Assembly (NCBI GenBank): GCA_030603665.1
Contig: JAUVXJ010000017.1
Location: 1 to 64,000 of the forward strand
DNA from: Chloroflexota bacterium
Lineage (GTDB): Bacteria > Chloroflexota > Anaerolineae > UBA7937 > B3-Chlor
DNA: 64,000 nucleotides
Direction of reading: 5' to 3'
This document shows, piece after piece, positions 24,319 through 33,703 of this stretch. The notes beneath the pieces are model-generated. The model worked only from the letters and a program-made list of their open reading frames with translations. It ran no database searches and was not told where the DNA came from. The translations under genes were made by a program, and so were the position numbers. The stretch's first letter is position 1, and every line of letters begins with the position of its first letter.

Positions 24319-26256
24319 GTGAGTCGCACACCAGACATGGGAGTCGGGCATCGAATTTGGGGGGATGGCTGGTGGAGCGTACCGCCCCGAATCGCAGGAT
24401 GGACTATCCCAGTCGTACTGGCTGCCATCGCCTTCTTTCTCATAGCAGGCCTCGGATCTGCTCAGATTCAGGAGACCGGCGCTGTACAGGTGTTCACCGG
24501 CCACGTAGGGCCTGGCGATGGCGCGTTCTTCTATGTGATCTCCGGCCTGGAGCGAGGCCAGACGCTGCACGTCTACGCCAGCGGCACCTCGGGCAATCTC
24601 GACCCCTTCGTGGCTCTGGCTGACAACCCCATCGACAGGGAGACTGAGAGCGAGACCTTCGAGGCTGAAGTGGCGGCTGCCATGAGTGAGGGGCGGGATC
24701 CCCTGCAGGTGATCCCCCAGTTTGCGGATGTCTTGTTTGTGGCCTGGGACGACGACAGCGGCACGGGATACGATGCCGCCTTTGAGTATCGAGTCGCAGA
24801 GGACGGCGACTTCTACTTGGCGCTGTTCAGCACTCCCGCTCAAGACACCTTCGGCGACTTTGGGCTCCTGATTGGGATCGATGCACCTGACGTCCTGTCG
24901 GGCGAGTCTGAACCCACGGGAGACATTATCGCTATCCTTGATCGGGATGCCTCTGCGATTGGGGAGGCCGTTCAAGAAACGAGGGACACCCTTACGGCCG
25001 ACAAGACATCCACATTCTACACCTTGAGAAAGATCGATGCCGGCGACACGCTGTACGTTTTTTTCGAAGCAACCTCAGGTGACCTGAAACCTGTCATTCT
25101 CCTGAATGATTTCGGCGACAAGCCGCTAAGTACCGCTAACGTCTCCGGTCGGGAGACGCGGGCGTCCCTGCAATACACCTTCGACGATGACGCCGCCAAT
25201 TGCACCTTGCACATCTCGAGTGGGGACGAGGGTGGGTCGGTCACCAAAGGTGATTATCGCTTGCTGGTGGGCGTCAATGCCCCCGACGTATTGACGGGCA
25301 GCGCGCCCACCACGGGTGAGCCGATAATCCTCCAGCCAATTGAGGTCCGTGTAGGCATCAAACTGGATCAGATCGCCAACGTTGACCAGAAGGCAGAGAA
25401 CTTTGACGTCGTGGCCAGCCTCCAGATGGATTGGCAGGATGACGAACTCGCTTTCAGTCCGGATGAATGCCAATGCCGGTACAAGCTCTTCAGCGGCGAC
25501 CAGTTCGTCAACTACGCGGTCGAGAACGGGCTTGGGTGGCCCGAGTTCACGGTATTCAATCAACAGGGGAACAGGTGGACTCAGAACAAGCTTATCATTC
25601 TGCGGCCCGACGGCCAGGCAAGGTACTTCGAGCGCTTCTCCACCACCCTGCAAGCGCCTGATTTCGACTTCAGGCTGTTCCCCTTCGATACGCAGGAGTT
25701 CTTCATTCGTATCGACTCGCTCTTCCCGGAGGAGCGCGTCGTGTACGGTGAACTGGAAGGCTTCAGTGCTGTCGGCGAGCAACTGGGCGAGGAAGAATGG
25801 ATTGTCACGGGCTTTGATACCAGTATCAGTAGCCAGGAGTTTGGGTCTCGTTTCTCGTTCGGCTTCGTTGCCCAAAGACATCGGACCTTTTATGTGTACC
25901 GCATTCTGGTTCCCCTCGCGCTAATCATGGGCGTCGCCTGGGTCACCTTCTTCCTGGCGGACTACACAAAACGCATTGAGGTCACCGCCGCCAACATGCT
26001 GGCGTTCATCGCTTTCAACTTCACCGTCTCCGACGATCTGCCCCACCTGGGGTATCTGACGCTGATGGATGTGATCATGATCAGCATCTTCATCCAGAGT
26101 GTGCTGGTCATCGTGTTCAATGTCTACCTGAAACGGCTGGAAATGAGCGAAAGGAAGGGGTTGGCCGAGAGACTCGACAAATACACGCTCTTGGCCTTTC
26201 CGGCGGTTTTCGTCCTCGTACTTGCAGCAGTCGTTCTGCTATTTGGTCAATCATAG
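24319..26256 (+). CDS. Prokaryotic pentameric ligand-gated ion channel with large N-terminal region
   Basis: A protein of about 645 residues. After an N-terminal hydrophobic segment (about 30-50), two related beta-rich repeats occupy about residues 55-320 (each has a SFYVIS/FYTLRKI-DAGDTLYV-like start and ends LLVGVNAPDVLTG or LLIGIDAPDVLSG). The ligand-binding domain follows (about 330-520) with the loop FRLFPFDTQEFFIRIDS, the FPFDxQ signature of Cys-loop-type channels; the disulfide cysteines are absent as in other prokaryotic members. Four membrane helices close the protein; M2 is in VTAANMLAFIAFNFTVSDDLP. The architecture recalls DeCLIC-type channels with extra N-terminal domains. The GTG start at 24319 has GAGGA five bases upstream; 24307 is an alternative. 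Confidence 0.87.
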   Translation: MSRTPDMGVGHRIWGDGWWSVPPRIAGWTIPVVLAAIAFFLIAGLGSAQIQETGAVQVFTGHVGPGDGAFFYVISGLERGQTLHVYASGTSGNLDPFVALADNPIDRETESETFEAEVAAAMSEGRDPLQVIPQFADVLFVAWDDDSGTGYDAAFEYRVAEDGDFYLALFSTPAQDTFGDFGLLIGIDAPDVLSGESEPTGDIIAILDRDASAIGEAVQETRDTLTADKTSTFYTLRKIDAGDTLYVFFEATSGDLKPVILLNDFGDKPLSTANVSGRETRASLQYTFDDDAANCTLHISSGDEGGSVTKGDYRLLVGVNAPDVLTGSAPTTGEPIILQPIEVRVGIKLDQIANVDQKAENFDVVASLQMDWQDDELAFSPDECQCRYKLFSGDQFVNYAVENGLGWPEFTVFNQQGNRWTQNKLIILRPDGQARYFERFSTTLQAPDFDFRLFPFDTQEFFIRIDSLFPEERVVYGELEGFSAVGEQLGEEEWIVTGFDTSISSQEFGSRFSFGFVAQRHRTFYVYRILVPLALIMGVAWVTFFLADYTKRIEVTAANMLAFIAFNFTVSDDLPHLGYLTLMDVIMISIFIQSVLVIVFNVYLKRLEMSERKGLAERLDKYTLLAFPAVFVLVLAAVVLLFGQS

Positions 26257-26565
26257 AATTGTACCGCACGTCGGTCGCATGTGCATGAGGGACAAGAACC
26301 AAGACAAGAGGCAGCATTCGAAGCCGACGCTACGGCTTCATCGTTGGATCCGGATCACTATGCTGGCTGGTGCTATCCGGGCCTTCAGCAGCTCGGTCAG
26401 GTCCCAACGCCAGCCGGAGAAGGCCTTCGAGATGGACTCACCTCCACTCACTGTGCCACCGACGGGTATCTTCAGTTCGAACTGGGCTTGGCCGGGGGGC
26501 GCCTCCTACGATCTGCACCTGCCGTTGGCGTCGGTTGACTGTCCCGGTCATGAGGAGGTCGCACC
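26257..26565. other. Intergenic region, no gene recognised
   Basis: About 310 bases between the ligand-gated channel and the receiver-membrane fusion gene. Several short frames are open but none has a convincing ribosome site or family. No strong terminator or operator was seen. Confidence 0.4.
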
Positions 26566-27846
26566 ATGAACTCAAGACCGATTCGCGTGTTGGTCGTGGA
26601 TGCCGACACTGGGGGTGGGGAGGCCTTGCAGGCCCAGCTAGCTCAGGCGGAAGGCATCGAGATTGTCGGAGTGGCTCGGAACCGGCGGGCGGCCGTTCAG
26701 AAGGCCGAAACCCTCCGGCCCGATGTGCTACTGATCGATTTGATGCTGCCCGGCTACCGCAGCATCGACATCGTGCGTCACCTCGCCGATACGCCCCAGG
26801 TCCACGTCCTGGCCCTAGCCCCGGCCGATCCACCACATGACCGGATCATGCTCGCAGCCCAGGCCGGCGCCCTGGGCTATGTGTGCCGGGATGCGGACCT
26901 CTCCGAGTTCGAAGCAGCCATCGAGCAGATTCACCACGGTGAACCGTGGCTGCCGCTCAACCAGACCTACGAGGTTCTGCAGGATGGGGCCGGCGAGTTG
27001 GAAGTCTCGGCGGAGGAGCGGCGCAACCGGCTGATGCAGGTGGTCCTGGGCGCTATTCCTTTGACCGGGCTTGTAGCTGCCATTACGGCTTACTTGTGGC
27101 GCCAGTACTATGGAGCTATTGGCGTACGGGTGGTGGATCTCGGGATCGACCCCACTACGCGCATGACCGACGTGTTGGTCGTCTTCTTGACTCTGATCGG
27201 CATCCTTGGGCCGCTTGCGTTCGTCCCATCGTGGGTGGCGGCCATTAGCGACTGGATCGGAAAGACGCCAAGGCTGGCAGCGGTAGCAGCGAAGGCGCAA
27301 CGCCTGCGTCTAGGCCAGTTGCTGGTTGCCAGGATTGTTTTCAATCGCTGGGTGGCCCGGATCTTGCTGGGCCTGCTGGTGCTTTCGATCACCCTCCTAT
27401 TGAATGAAGTCATGCCCCTGATCATGGTCCTGTTCTTCGGGCCAGCAGTGGGCATCATACTGCTGGCCAGCTCGCTCGGAATGGATGATGAACTTCCAGA
27501 GATACTGCACCTGCCGCACCTGGCTCCTGAACGCGTGCTTGGCCTTCTGGGCATCGTGATTATTGCCTTTCTGCTCGCCCTGGGTGCGGAGGTGTTGATT
27601 GTCGGTCCCGACCTGCGTGTCGATGGGCTGCACGGGGTCCTGGCCCCGAAGGTGCTCGGAATCACAGCGCACCCTGTGATGTTGTTTGACTTGGACGAGA
27701 ATGAAGAACCGTTGGGGGCACTGTACCTGGGCGGCAACGCCGACCTGTATGTGCTGTATGACCCGTGCGAGGCTGTGGTCAGACTCGTGCCAGTCGGTTC
27801 CTCTCGAGTCGAGTTTGTTGACCAGGTCACGTGCCCATCGCCATAG
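26566..27846 (+). CDS. Degenerate response-regulator receiver domain fused to membrane helices
   Basis: A 426-residue protein. Residues 5-125 fold like a receiver domain: RVLVVDADTG with D12 and D14, the phospho-acceptor-like D58 in LLIDLMLPGY, and GALGYVCRDAD. The conserved Thr/Ser is alanine (LALAPAD) and the conserved Lys appears as arginine or cysteine, so phosphoryl signalling is doubtful. Instead of a DNA-binding output, about five membrane helices follow (roughly 150-350), then a soluble tail of about 75 residues. The ribosome site is GAGGAGGTCGCACC. The combination is unusual. Confidence 0.75.
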   Translation: MNSRPIRVLVVDADTGGGEALQAQLAQAEGIEIVGVARNRRAAVQKAETLRPDVLLIDLMLPGYRSIDIVRHLADTPQVHVLALAPADPPHDRIMLAAQAGALGYVCRDADLSEFEAAIEQIHHGEPWLPLNQTYEVLQDGAGELEVSAEERRNRLMQVVLGAIPLTGLVAAITAYLWRQYYGAIGVRVVDLGIDPTTRMTDVLVVFLTLIGILGPLAFVPSWVAAISDWIGKTPRLAAVAAKAQRLRLGQLLVARIVFNRWVARILLGLLVLSITLLLNEVMPLIMVLFFGPAVGIILLASSLGMDDELPEILHLPHLAPERVLGLLGIVIIAFLLALGAEVLIVGPDLRVDGLHGVLAPKVLGITAHPVMLFDLDENEEPLGALYLGGNADLYVLYDPCEAVVRLVPVGSSRVEFVDQVTCPSP

Positions 27847-27992
27847 CCATGTTCTCACCCTCTACCGAACGTTGGGTGGAAAAGGGCGATCTCGATCAAT
27901 GAGAACACAACAGACTCGGTTCTCCAGCCAATCTCAGCACATGAGAGGTGTAGCTAGCGATCGTGAGTAGTTCGAAAGGAGCACGTGCAAGA

Positions 27993-30899
27993 ATGTGGGT
28001 CTTTTTCGGCGTCATCGTCGCCGCAGTCGTCTGGCTGTTGCGACGCCGCTGGCAGAGAGGCACTGAGAGGCCACGGGTCGAAGAAAGACCAGCCAGACTT
28101 GAGCCTCCTTCGAGAGTGGCCCCGGCATCCGTTCGAGGCCTGTCCCAGGAGGAGGCCGAAGCCCGGAGGGTGGACGGCCAGAGCAACGACATCCAGTTGG
28201 AACCCCCGCGTTCCTCCTCCGATATCTGGCGTGCGAACACCTTTTCGATTTTCAACTTGAATCTAGTGGGCCTTGCCATCGCCATATGGATCTTCGGCAA
28301 GCCCTTTGACGCCCTGGTCACGGTGGGCGTGCTGCTCCTCAACATCGGGCTCAACGTAGGCCAGGAACTGCTGGCTAAGAGGAGATTGGATCAGCTCCTC
28401 GTGTTGACGCGACCGAAGGGCGCGGTGATTCGGGAAGGCAAGCTCAGATTCATCGACCCGAACGAGATCGTCGTGGGCGACGCCTTGGTCGTGGGACCAG
28501 GCGACTTCATGTTGGTTGACGGTGAAGTCCTTGGTGACGGACAGATAACGGTGGACGAATCGCTACTCACGGGTGAGGCCGCAACTCTCGCCAAGCGAGC
28601 GGGCGATACGGTCTACGCGGGCAGCTACTGTGTGACCGGCAGAGCCGCTTATGAGGCCAAGAGGATAGGGGCGGAGCGGCACTTGGCTACTCTTGTGGCG
28701 GAAGCTGAGGACGCACCAAAGCAGTTGACAGAGCTCCAGCGCCTGATGGATTTCATCCTGCGCATCTTGCTGGCCCTGGTCGCCGCGTTCTCCATCCTCG
28801 TCTTGGCCGAGTATTACGTGTTCCGTAGCTCGATTCTCGATGAAGCCTACCTGAACGTTCTCTCCATCATTTTCGGCATCGCGCCCGCCGGCTTGTTCTT
28901 TGGGGTCGTGGTGGGCTATGCGATTGGGGCGAGAGACATGGCCAGGAAGGGCGCGATCATTCACCGCTCTCAGGCTGTTGAGTCGCTCGCCTACGTCGAT
29001 GTGCTCTGCTTCGGCACCACCGGCACACTGACCGGCACCGAGGTTCATCTGGACTACATCGATCCGCCACCTGACCATGAGGGCCTGGCAGAGGATCGAA
29101 TCCAGCGCGTCCTCGCCGATTACGTATACAGCACTGAGGCGACCACCAGCCCAGTCATGAAGGCTCTCTCCAGCGCCATGACCGGGAGCCCTCGCCCCGT
29201 TCTCGGCGAGGCGCCCTTCTTGTCGCTGTACGGGTGGAGCGCCATCGGGTTCGATGACGTCGACCTGCAGGGCACCTACGTGCTGGGAGATCCCGACACG
29301 ATGCGCCAGAATCTCGTGGTGGATATCACCGCCACGCAGGATGAAGCGGAACCCGAGACAGAGAAGGAGGATGCTGTCCCTGTCTCCATCTGGAAGAGGT
29401 TCCGGAGCCGGGCAGGCGGCCTTCTTGGCAGATCAGACGAGGTTCTAGAGAATGATGCGCCTGGGGGCGCACGCGAGGACCAATCGTCGTTGGCGACGGC
29501 CGACCAACCGGTGGTAGGCGGACTACAAGTCTCCGCGGAAGAGGAAGCAGCCGTAGACTCCAACCCGTCAGCAGAAGGGGCGCAAGAGCCAACAGGCTTC
29601 AGGAGGCTTCTCAATCGCGCGCAGCGCGTCTTACGGCGGGAAGAACAACCTCCGGAGGCGGACACGGCTACAGAGGCCGCGACAGAGCAGCTTGTTCTTG
29701 TCTTCGCCTACCGGCCCGACGTGACTCCGCTTCAGGACGGTAGCGGGCGAGCTCGATTGCCCGAGGACCTTGTCCCTCTCTGCTACGTGCGGCTCTCGGA
29801 GGAGATACGCCCTGAAGCGAGGGAAACCATCAAGGACTTCACCGCAGCAGGGGTGGCGGTCAAGATCCTATCGGCGAAGCATCCAGATTCGGTTGCCGCC
29901 ACCGCTCGGGCGCTGGGGCTTGGTGAGGATGAGGGGATGCCACTACGTGCGGTTTCTGGAAATGACCTAGACCCTCTGGTGGAATCGAAGTTCGCTCAAA
30001 CCGTTGAGCAAACGACGGTTTTCGGCCATCTCACCCCACAGTTGAAGGGTGACGTCGTACGCGCACTGCGTGGACAGGGCCGGTACGTTGCCATGGTGGG
30101 TAGCGGCGTGGATGAGGTGTCTACGCTGATGCAGGCAGATCTCGCGGTTGCCATGCAGGGCGGGAGCCAGGCTGCCTTGGGTGCAGCCGACATCGTGCTG
30201 CTGGAAGACTCCCTCGAGGGCCTGGGCGGGGTTCTGAGAGGGGGAGAGCGCATCGTGAACGGCACCTTGAACATCATGAAGCTGAGCCTGACGCAAATCG
30301 CGTACATGGTCTTGGTGCTCATCGCCATCAGCGCTCTCAACATAGGCCTGATCTATCACCCGTCACAGGGATCCATCATCGCCATGGCTACCTTGACCAT
30401 TCCCGCCGTGGTCCTGTCCTTCTGGGCCCCTGCGAAGGCGATACCGGAAGGTGGCCTGGGCGGGAGCTTGGCTCGCTTTGTGCTTCCAGCGGCGATGACG
30501 ACCAGCGCGGCTGCACTCATTGTCTACCTCGTCGTTCAGGCGAGAACTCAGGACGTCGTTTATGCGCAGTTCGCGGTGACCTACACCCTGACAGCCTGCG
30601 GACTGCTGTTGTTCGTTTTCGTGCAGCCACCTACGAGAGCCTGGATGCTCGGCCAAGCGTCGATTGTTGACCGGCGCCCTGCCTTTGTGGCGGCGGTACT
30701 GATGGTCATCTTTGTGCTCTTCGCGCCGACCCGGCTGGCCGACATGTTCTTCAAGCTGGGGGCGCTGCGAGAGCCGACGCACTACCTGTTCGTCGGCGTC
30801 GTCGTTGTCATATGGGCGTTGGTCCTGCTTCTCATCTGGCGCACGCGTCTGCTGGAGAGGTACCTGAATATTGATTTCGATCAGCGGACGCGCGCGTGA
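27993..30899 (+). CDS. P-type ATPase homologue lacking the phosphorylation motif (pseudo-ATPase)
   Basis: About 968 residues with the complete P-type ATPase layout: N-terminal helix, actuator domain with intact T193-G194-E195, membrane helices, phosphorylation and nucleotide domains, six C-terminal helices. The catalytic DKTGTLT is replaced by G341-T-T-G-T-L-T347, so the phosphorylated Asp and its Lys are gone. PEGL in M4 is P298-A-G-L, and GDGVND is G703-S-G-V-D-E708. All three key motifs are altered while the reading frame is intact. An acidic, low-complexity insertion of about 130 residues (about 455-570) lies in the nucleotide domain. It cannot transport by the known cycle. The ATG at 27993 has GAAAGGAG upstream; the GTG at 27963 does not. 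Confidence 0.85.
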   Translation: MWVFFGVIVAAVVWLLRRRWQRGTERPRVEERPARLEPPSRVAPASVRGLSQEEAEARRVDGQSNDIQLEPPRSSSDIWRANTFSIFNLNLVGLAIAIWIFGKPFDALVTVGVLLLNIGLNVGQELLAKRRLDQLLVLTRPKGAVIREGKLRFIDPNEIVVGDALVVGPGDFMLVDGEVLGDGQITVDESLLTGEAATLAKRAGDTVYAGSYCVTGRAAYEAKRIGAERHLATLVAEAEDAPKQLTELQRLMDFILRILLALVAAFSILVLAEYYVFRSSILDEAYLNVLSIIFGIAPAGLFFGVVVGYAIGARDMARKGAIIHRSQAVESLAYVDVLCFGTTGTLTGTEVHLDYIDPPPDHEGLAEDRIQRVLADYVYSTEATTSPVMKALSSAMTGSPRPVLGEAPFLSLYGWSAIGFDDVDLQGTYVLGDPDTMRQNLVVDITATQDEAEPETEKEDAVPVSIWKRFRSRAGGLLGRSDEVLENDAPGGAREDQSSLATADQPVVGGLQVSAEEEAAVDSNPSAEGAQEPTGFRRLLNRAQRVLRREEQPPEADTATEAATEQLVLVFAYRPDVTPLQDGSGRARLPEDLVPLCYVRLSEEIRPEARETIKDFTAAGVAVKILSAKHPDSVAATARALGLGEDEGMPLRAVSGNDLDPLVESKFAQTVEQTTVFGHLTPQLKGDVVRALRGQGRYVAMVGSGVDEVSTLMQADLAVAMQGGSQAALGAADIVLLEDSLEGLGGVLRGGERIVNGTLNIMKLSLTQIAYMVLVLIAISALNIGLIYHPSQGSIIAMATLTIPAVVLSFWAPAKAIPEGGLGGSLARFVLPAAMTTSAAALIVYLVVQARTQDVVYAQFAVTYTLTACGLLLFVFVQPPTRAWMLGQASIVDRRPAFVAAVLMVIFVLFAPTRLADMFFKLGALREPTHYLFVGVVVVIWALVLLLIWRTRLLERYLNIDFDQRTRA

Positions 30900-31180
30900 C
30901 GCTGGTCCTCGGTGTCATTAGTCCCACCGAGGTACTCTTGGGCCCGGCGGTTGATTCTTCCGTGCCTTGGGGGTTCCAATCCCCGTCTCCTGTGAGACTC
31001 GAGATGGCTTATTGCAGGGAGACGGGTCTTCCTCATCATGAGGCCGCCCACCTCGGCATCTTGAGCCACATTATAGCCATCGCTCTCGAGTTCGATCTGA
31101 AGGTATTCCAGTACCCGGCGGGAAGCGAGTTGAAGGCGTTCATGAGGGAATCTCAACGAGCTTTCCCTCGACAGGGATAG
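30896..31180 (+). CDS. Small hypothetical protein overlapping the pseudo-ATPase stop
   Basis: A 94-residue frame starting with GTG in a GTGA overlap with the preceding stop codon, which suggests translational coupling. It contains an LPHHEAAHLGILSHIIAIALEF segment that may be amphipathic. No family is recognised and no independent ribosome site is visible. It may be real or fortuitous. Confidence 0.35.
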   Translation: MTLVLGVISPTEVLLGPAVDSSVPWGFQSPSPVRLEMAYCRETGLPHHEAAHLGILSHIIAIALEFDLKVFQYPAGSELKAFMRESQRAFPRQG

Positions 31181-31278
31181 TTTCGGTCACAGGCGAAGCT
31201 AAGTCGGAAGACGACCTTGCACGGGCAGGGTGCTCGCATCGTGTGCGTTGATCGAGAGCGCCGCGGGAGAATGACGAG

Positions 31279-31674
31279 ATGCGTCTCCGGTCCGTAGGGA
31301 TAGTAAGTGGACTGCTGGTCCTTCAGGCAGTCTTGCTGGTGGGCGGCGTGCTCTACAAGGCCGCGCTGGTCGACTGGCATGTCGAGTTCAGCGAGTTGCC
31401 GGGCTCCCCAGAAGCGATCGAGGCGAGCCTGGCCATCGCCGTCTTCGCTCCAATGGCCATCATGGCTGTGGCGGCCGCAATCTGCTTTCTCATCCGGTTC
31501 CGCACCGCCTGGGCACTGGCCATGGTCACACAAGGTTTATGTCTGGCGGGATCCCTGGCACTCCGCGTTGGGCAGGGAGTGAGCCTCACCTACGCGGCCG
31601 TGATGCTCTATTCAATGATCATGGTCTTGTACCTGAACTCCTCCGAGGTACGCTTGGCTTTCCGAATCAGGTGA
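31279..31674 (+). CDS. Small four-helix membrane protein
   Basis: A 131-residue protein with four hydrophobic segments and short loops; family not recognised. It ends seven bases before the start of the Vps62-like gene, and the ribosome site of that gene overlaps its 3' end, so the two are probably translated from one mRNA. Confidence 0.6.
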   Translation: MRLRSVGIVSGLLVLQAVLLVGGVLYKAALVDWHVEFSELPGSPEAIEASLAIAVFAPMAIMAVAAAICFLIRFRTAWALAMVTQGLCLAGSLALRVGQGVSLTYAAVMLYSMIMVLYLNSSEVRLAFRIR

Positions 31675-31680
31675 GTATCC

Positions 31681-33543
31681 GTGGAGACCGATACCGGGAT
31701 GGATTCCGATACCGACGTTGACCTACTCCGGCGGTTCGAACCCGTGGTCCGCTGCACCAGGGGGGAACAGTTCTTCCCCATGGACGTCGGGCGATACGTA
31801 CGGGCCTGCAGCCTTTGGGTCCAACGACCTGGCGAGCAGCCCGTTTGTCTGGTTCCGCAAGGCCAGCTTTCTCTAGAGGACCTGGCTCGGCCGCGACCTG
31901 ATGTCGTGGGGGCAATCCACTTCCTCAAGCTCACCGATCCTCTGAGTGCCACAGAGCTGGCAACTGACAAGCTGCGACGGACGTTCCGTGACCGTGATGT
32001 AGAAGACGTCTTTCGCGCAGGACGTGGCCGGCTGGCCCGAGTGGGATACGTGTCTCGCTTTGTGGACGCGATGTTCTCGATCACGCTTATGGCCCGCGGG
32101 CGTGTCCCCGGTGACAGGGCTGCCGCTGCTGCGCTAGCGTACAGGGGCATCATGGCCGACGAGGAGCAATACCGATACTGTGGCCGGGTCCTTCGACAGG
32201 ATGGCTGGATCGTGCTGCAATACTGGTTTCTGTACCTCTACAACAACTGGCGCTCCAGGTTCTTCGGCGCCAACGATCACGAGTCCGATTGGGAGATGAT
32301 CTGCGTTTACCTCTCTGAGTCGAAGGCAAGGGAGATCACGCCGGAGTGGGTAGCCTATGCCGCGCATGACTACTACGGCGACGATCTTCGCCGCCGCTGG
32401 GACGACCCCGAGCTGAAGAGGGTAGGTAGCCACCCCGTGGTCTACACCGGCGCGGGCTCCCACGCCAGCTACTACACTGCCGGCGAGTACTTGACCGAGG
32501 CGGAGCTTCCTTTCATGGCGCCCCTGGTGAGGTTTGCGAGCACAGCGCAGGGTCTCTGGAAGAAGACGCTCCGCCAGTACGTGAGCGAAGAGGATCGAGG
32601 GGAGAGTGACGACGCGTTGAGCATCTTCCTCGTGCCCTTCGTGGACTACGCCCGAGGCGACGGCCTGGTAATCGGGCCGGGTCAGGAGAAAGAGTGGTCG
32701 GATCCAGTGCTGCTGACCCCGACCCCGCCTTGGGTCACACAATACCGAGGTTTATGGGGACTCTACACCCGGGATCCGTTTGCCGGGGAGGATGCGCCGG
32801 CGGGGCCCATGTACAACAGGGACGGCAGAATCCGCCATTCCTGGTACGATGCTGTCGGTTGGGCGGGCTTGGACAAAGAACCACCTCCAGATGAGGCTTT
32901 GCAGACGGCCTTAGACCAACAGGTACGCATCAAAGCCCAGAGGGTCGATTTGCAGGCCAAAGCGGATCAGAAAAGCCAAGAATTGAGGGGCCTCCACGCG
33001 GAATCCACTGCGATGAGGGAGCAACCACACCTCAGACATATGTATCAGGCCCACCAGTGGCGCATCGGAGAGCTTTCGCAGGAGTTGAGCCAGCTTCGCG
33101 AGCAACTCGCCTCGCATGAGAATCTGTTGGAGTCGCTGGGACGATACTCTGATCGGCTAGAGGGTGGCGGGAGAGCGCCGGCTCGGGCCCACATCCGCCG
33201 GCCTCACCGTCCCACACCAACGGCCGAGTTGCGGCTTGGCCGCTTAGCCGAAGTATGGGCCGCCGCAAGCGTGAGTGTGATGCTGATAGTCTTCGTGGGA
33301 CTCCTTCTGTTTGCCAAAGATAAGCTGGTTCTTGGTCTGGTAGCCATATTCGCCTCCTTCGTGTTCATTGAGTCCGGTTTCCGTGGAAGGTTGATTCGGC
33401 TAATAACAAGTGTTACCGTTGCCCTGTCGGTGGTGGCTGCGCTGGTGATACTTCACGACTACTTCTGGCCCATCGTCGTGGGATTCGTACTACTCACGGG
33501 GATGTACATCCTATGGGAGAACTTGCGGGAACTCTGGATTTGA
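31681..33543 (+). CDS. Vps62-like domain protein with coiled coil and C-terminal membrane helices
   Basis: A 620-residue protein. Residues 15-390 contain the pattern of Vps62-like proteins: RFEPVVRCTRGEQFFPMD, YWFLYLYNNW, HESDWEMICVYL, a following AAHDYYG, and HPVVYTGAGSHASYYTAG. Residues about 415-490 are charged and heptad-like (coiled coil). Three or four hydrophobic segments end the protein. The GTG start has AGGTGAG six bases upstream. Vps62-type domains are best known from fungi; the bacterial role is unknown. The membrane anchor and coiled coil suggest a surface or scaffold role. Confidence 0.7.
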   Translation: METDTGMDSDTDVDLLRRFEPVVRCTRGEQFFPMDVGRYVRACSLWVQRPGEQPVCLVPQGQLSLEDLARPRPDVVGAIHFLKLTDPLSATELATDKLRRTFRDRDVEDVFRAGRGRLARVGYVSRFVDAMFSITLMARGRVPGDRAAAAALAYRGIMADEEQYRYCGRVLRQDGWIVLQYWFLYLYNNWRSRFFGANDHESDWEMICVYLSESKAREITPEWVAYAAHDYYGDDLRRRWDDPELKRVGSHPVVYTGAGSHASYYTAGEYLTEAELPFMAPLVRFASTAQGLWKKTLRQYVSEEDRGESDDALSIFLVPFVDYARGDGLVIGPGQEKEWSDPVLLTPTPPWVTQYRGLWGLYTRDPFAGEDAPAGPMYNRDGRIRHSWYDAVGWAGLDKEPPPDEALQTALDQQVRIKAQRVDLQAKADQKSQELRGLHAESTAMREQPHLRHMYQAHQWRIGELSQELSQLREQLASHENLLESLGRYSDRLEGGGRAPARAHIRRPHRPTPTAELRLGRLAEVWAAASVSVMLIVFVGLLLFAKDKLVLGLVAIFASFVFIESGFRGRLIRLITSVTVALSVVAALVILHDYFWPIVVGFVLLTGMYILWENLRELWI

Positions 33544-33703
33544 AGGAATATCCGTTCATGTGGTTACTGCGGGGAATGCGCCGGTACTCCTCGAACCGCC
33601 ACGGTTCCATGGAAAGCGACGCCAAGCCCGGATGCGTGGCAGCAGAACCCTGATCAGCAGAACGGTGGTACTAGATTTGGTAGCAGAATAGGAGGAATCG
33701 AGA

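Noticed and set aside
26222..26840. Overlapping frames between the ligand-gated channel and receiver fusion gene
   Set aside because: Arg/Pro/Ser-rich readings without ribosome sites, partly shadows of the receiver domain.
27963..27992. GTG start for the pseudo-ATPase
   Set aside because: It lacks a ribosome site, whereas the ATG at 27993 has GAAAGGAG at good distance.
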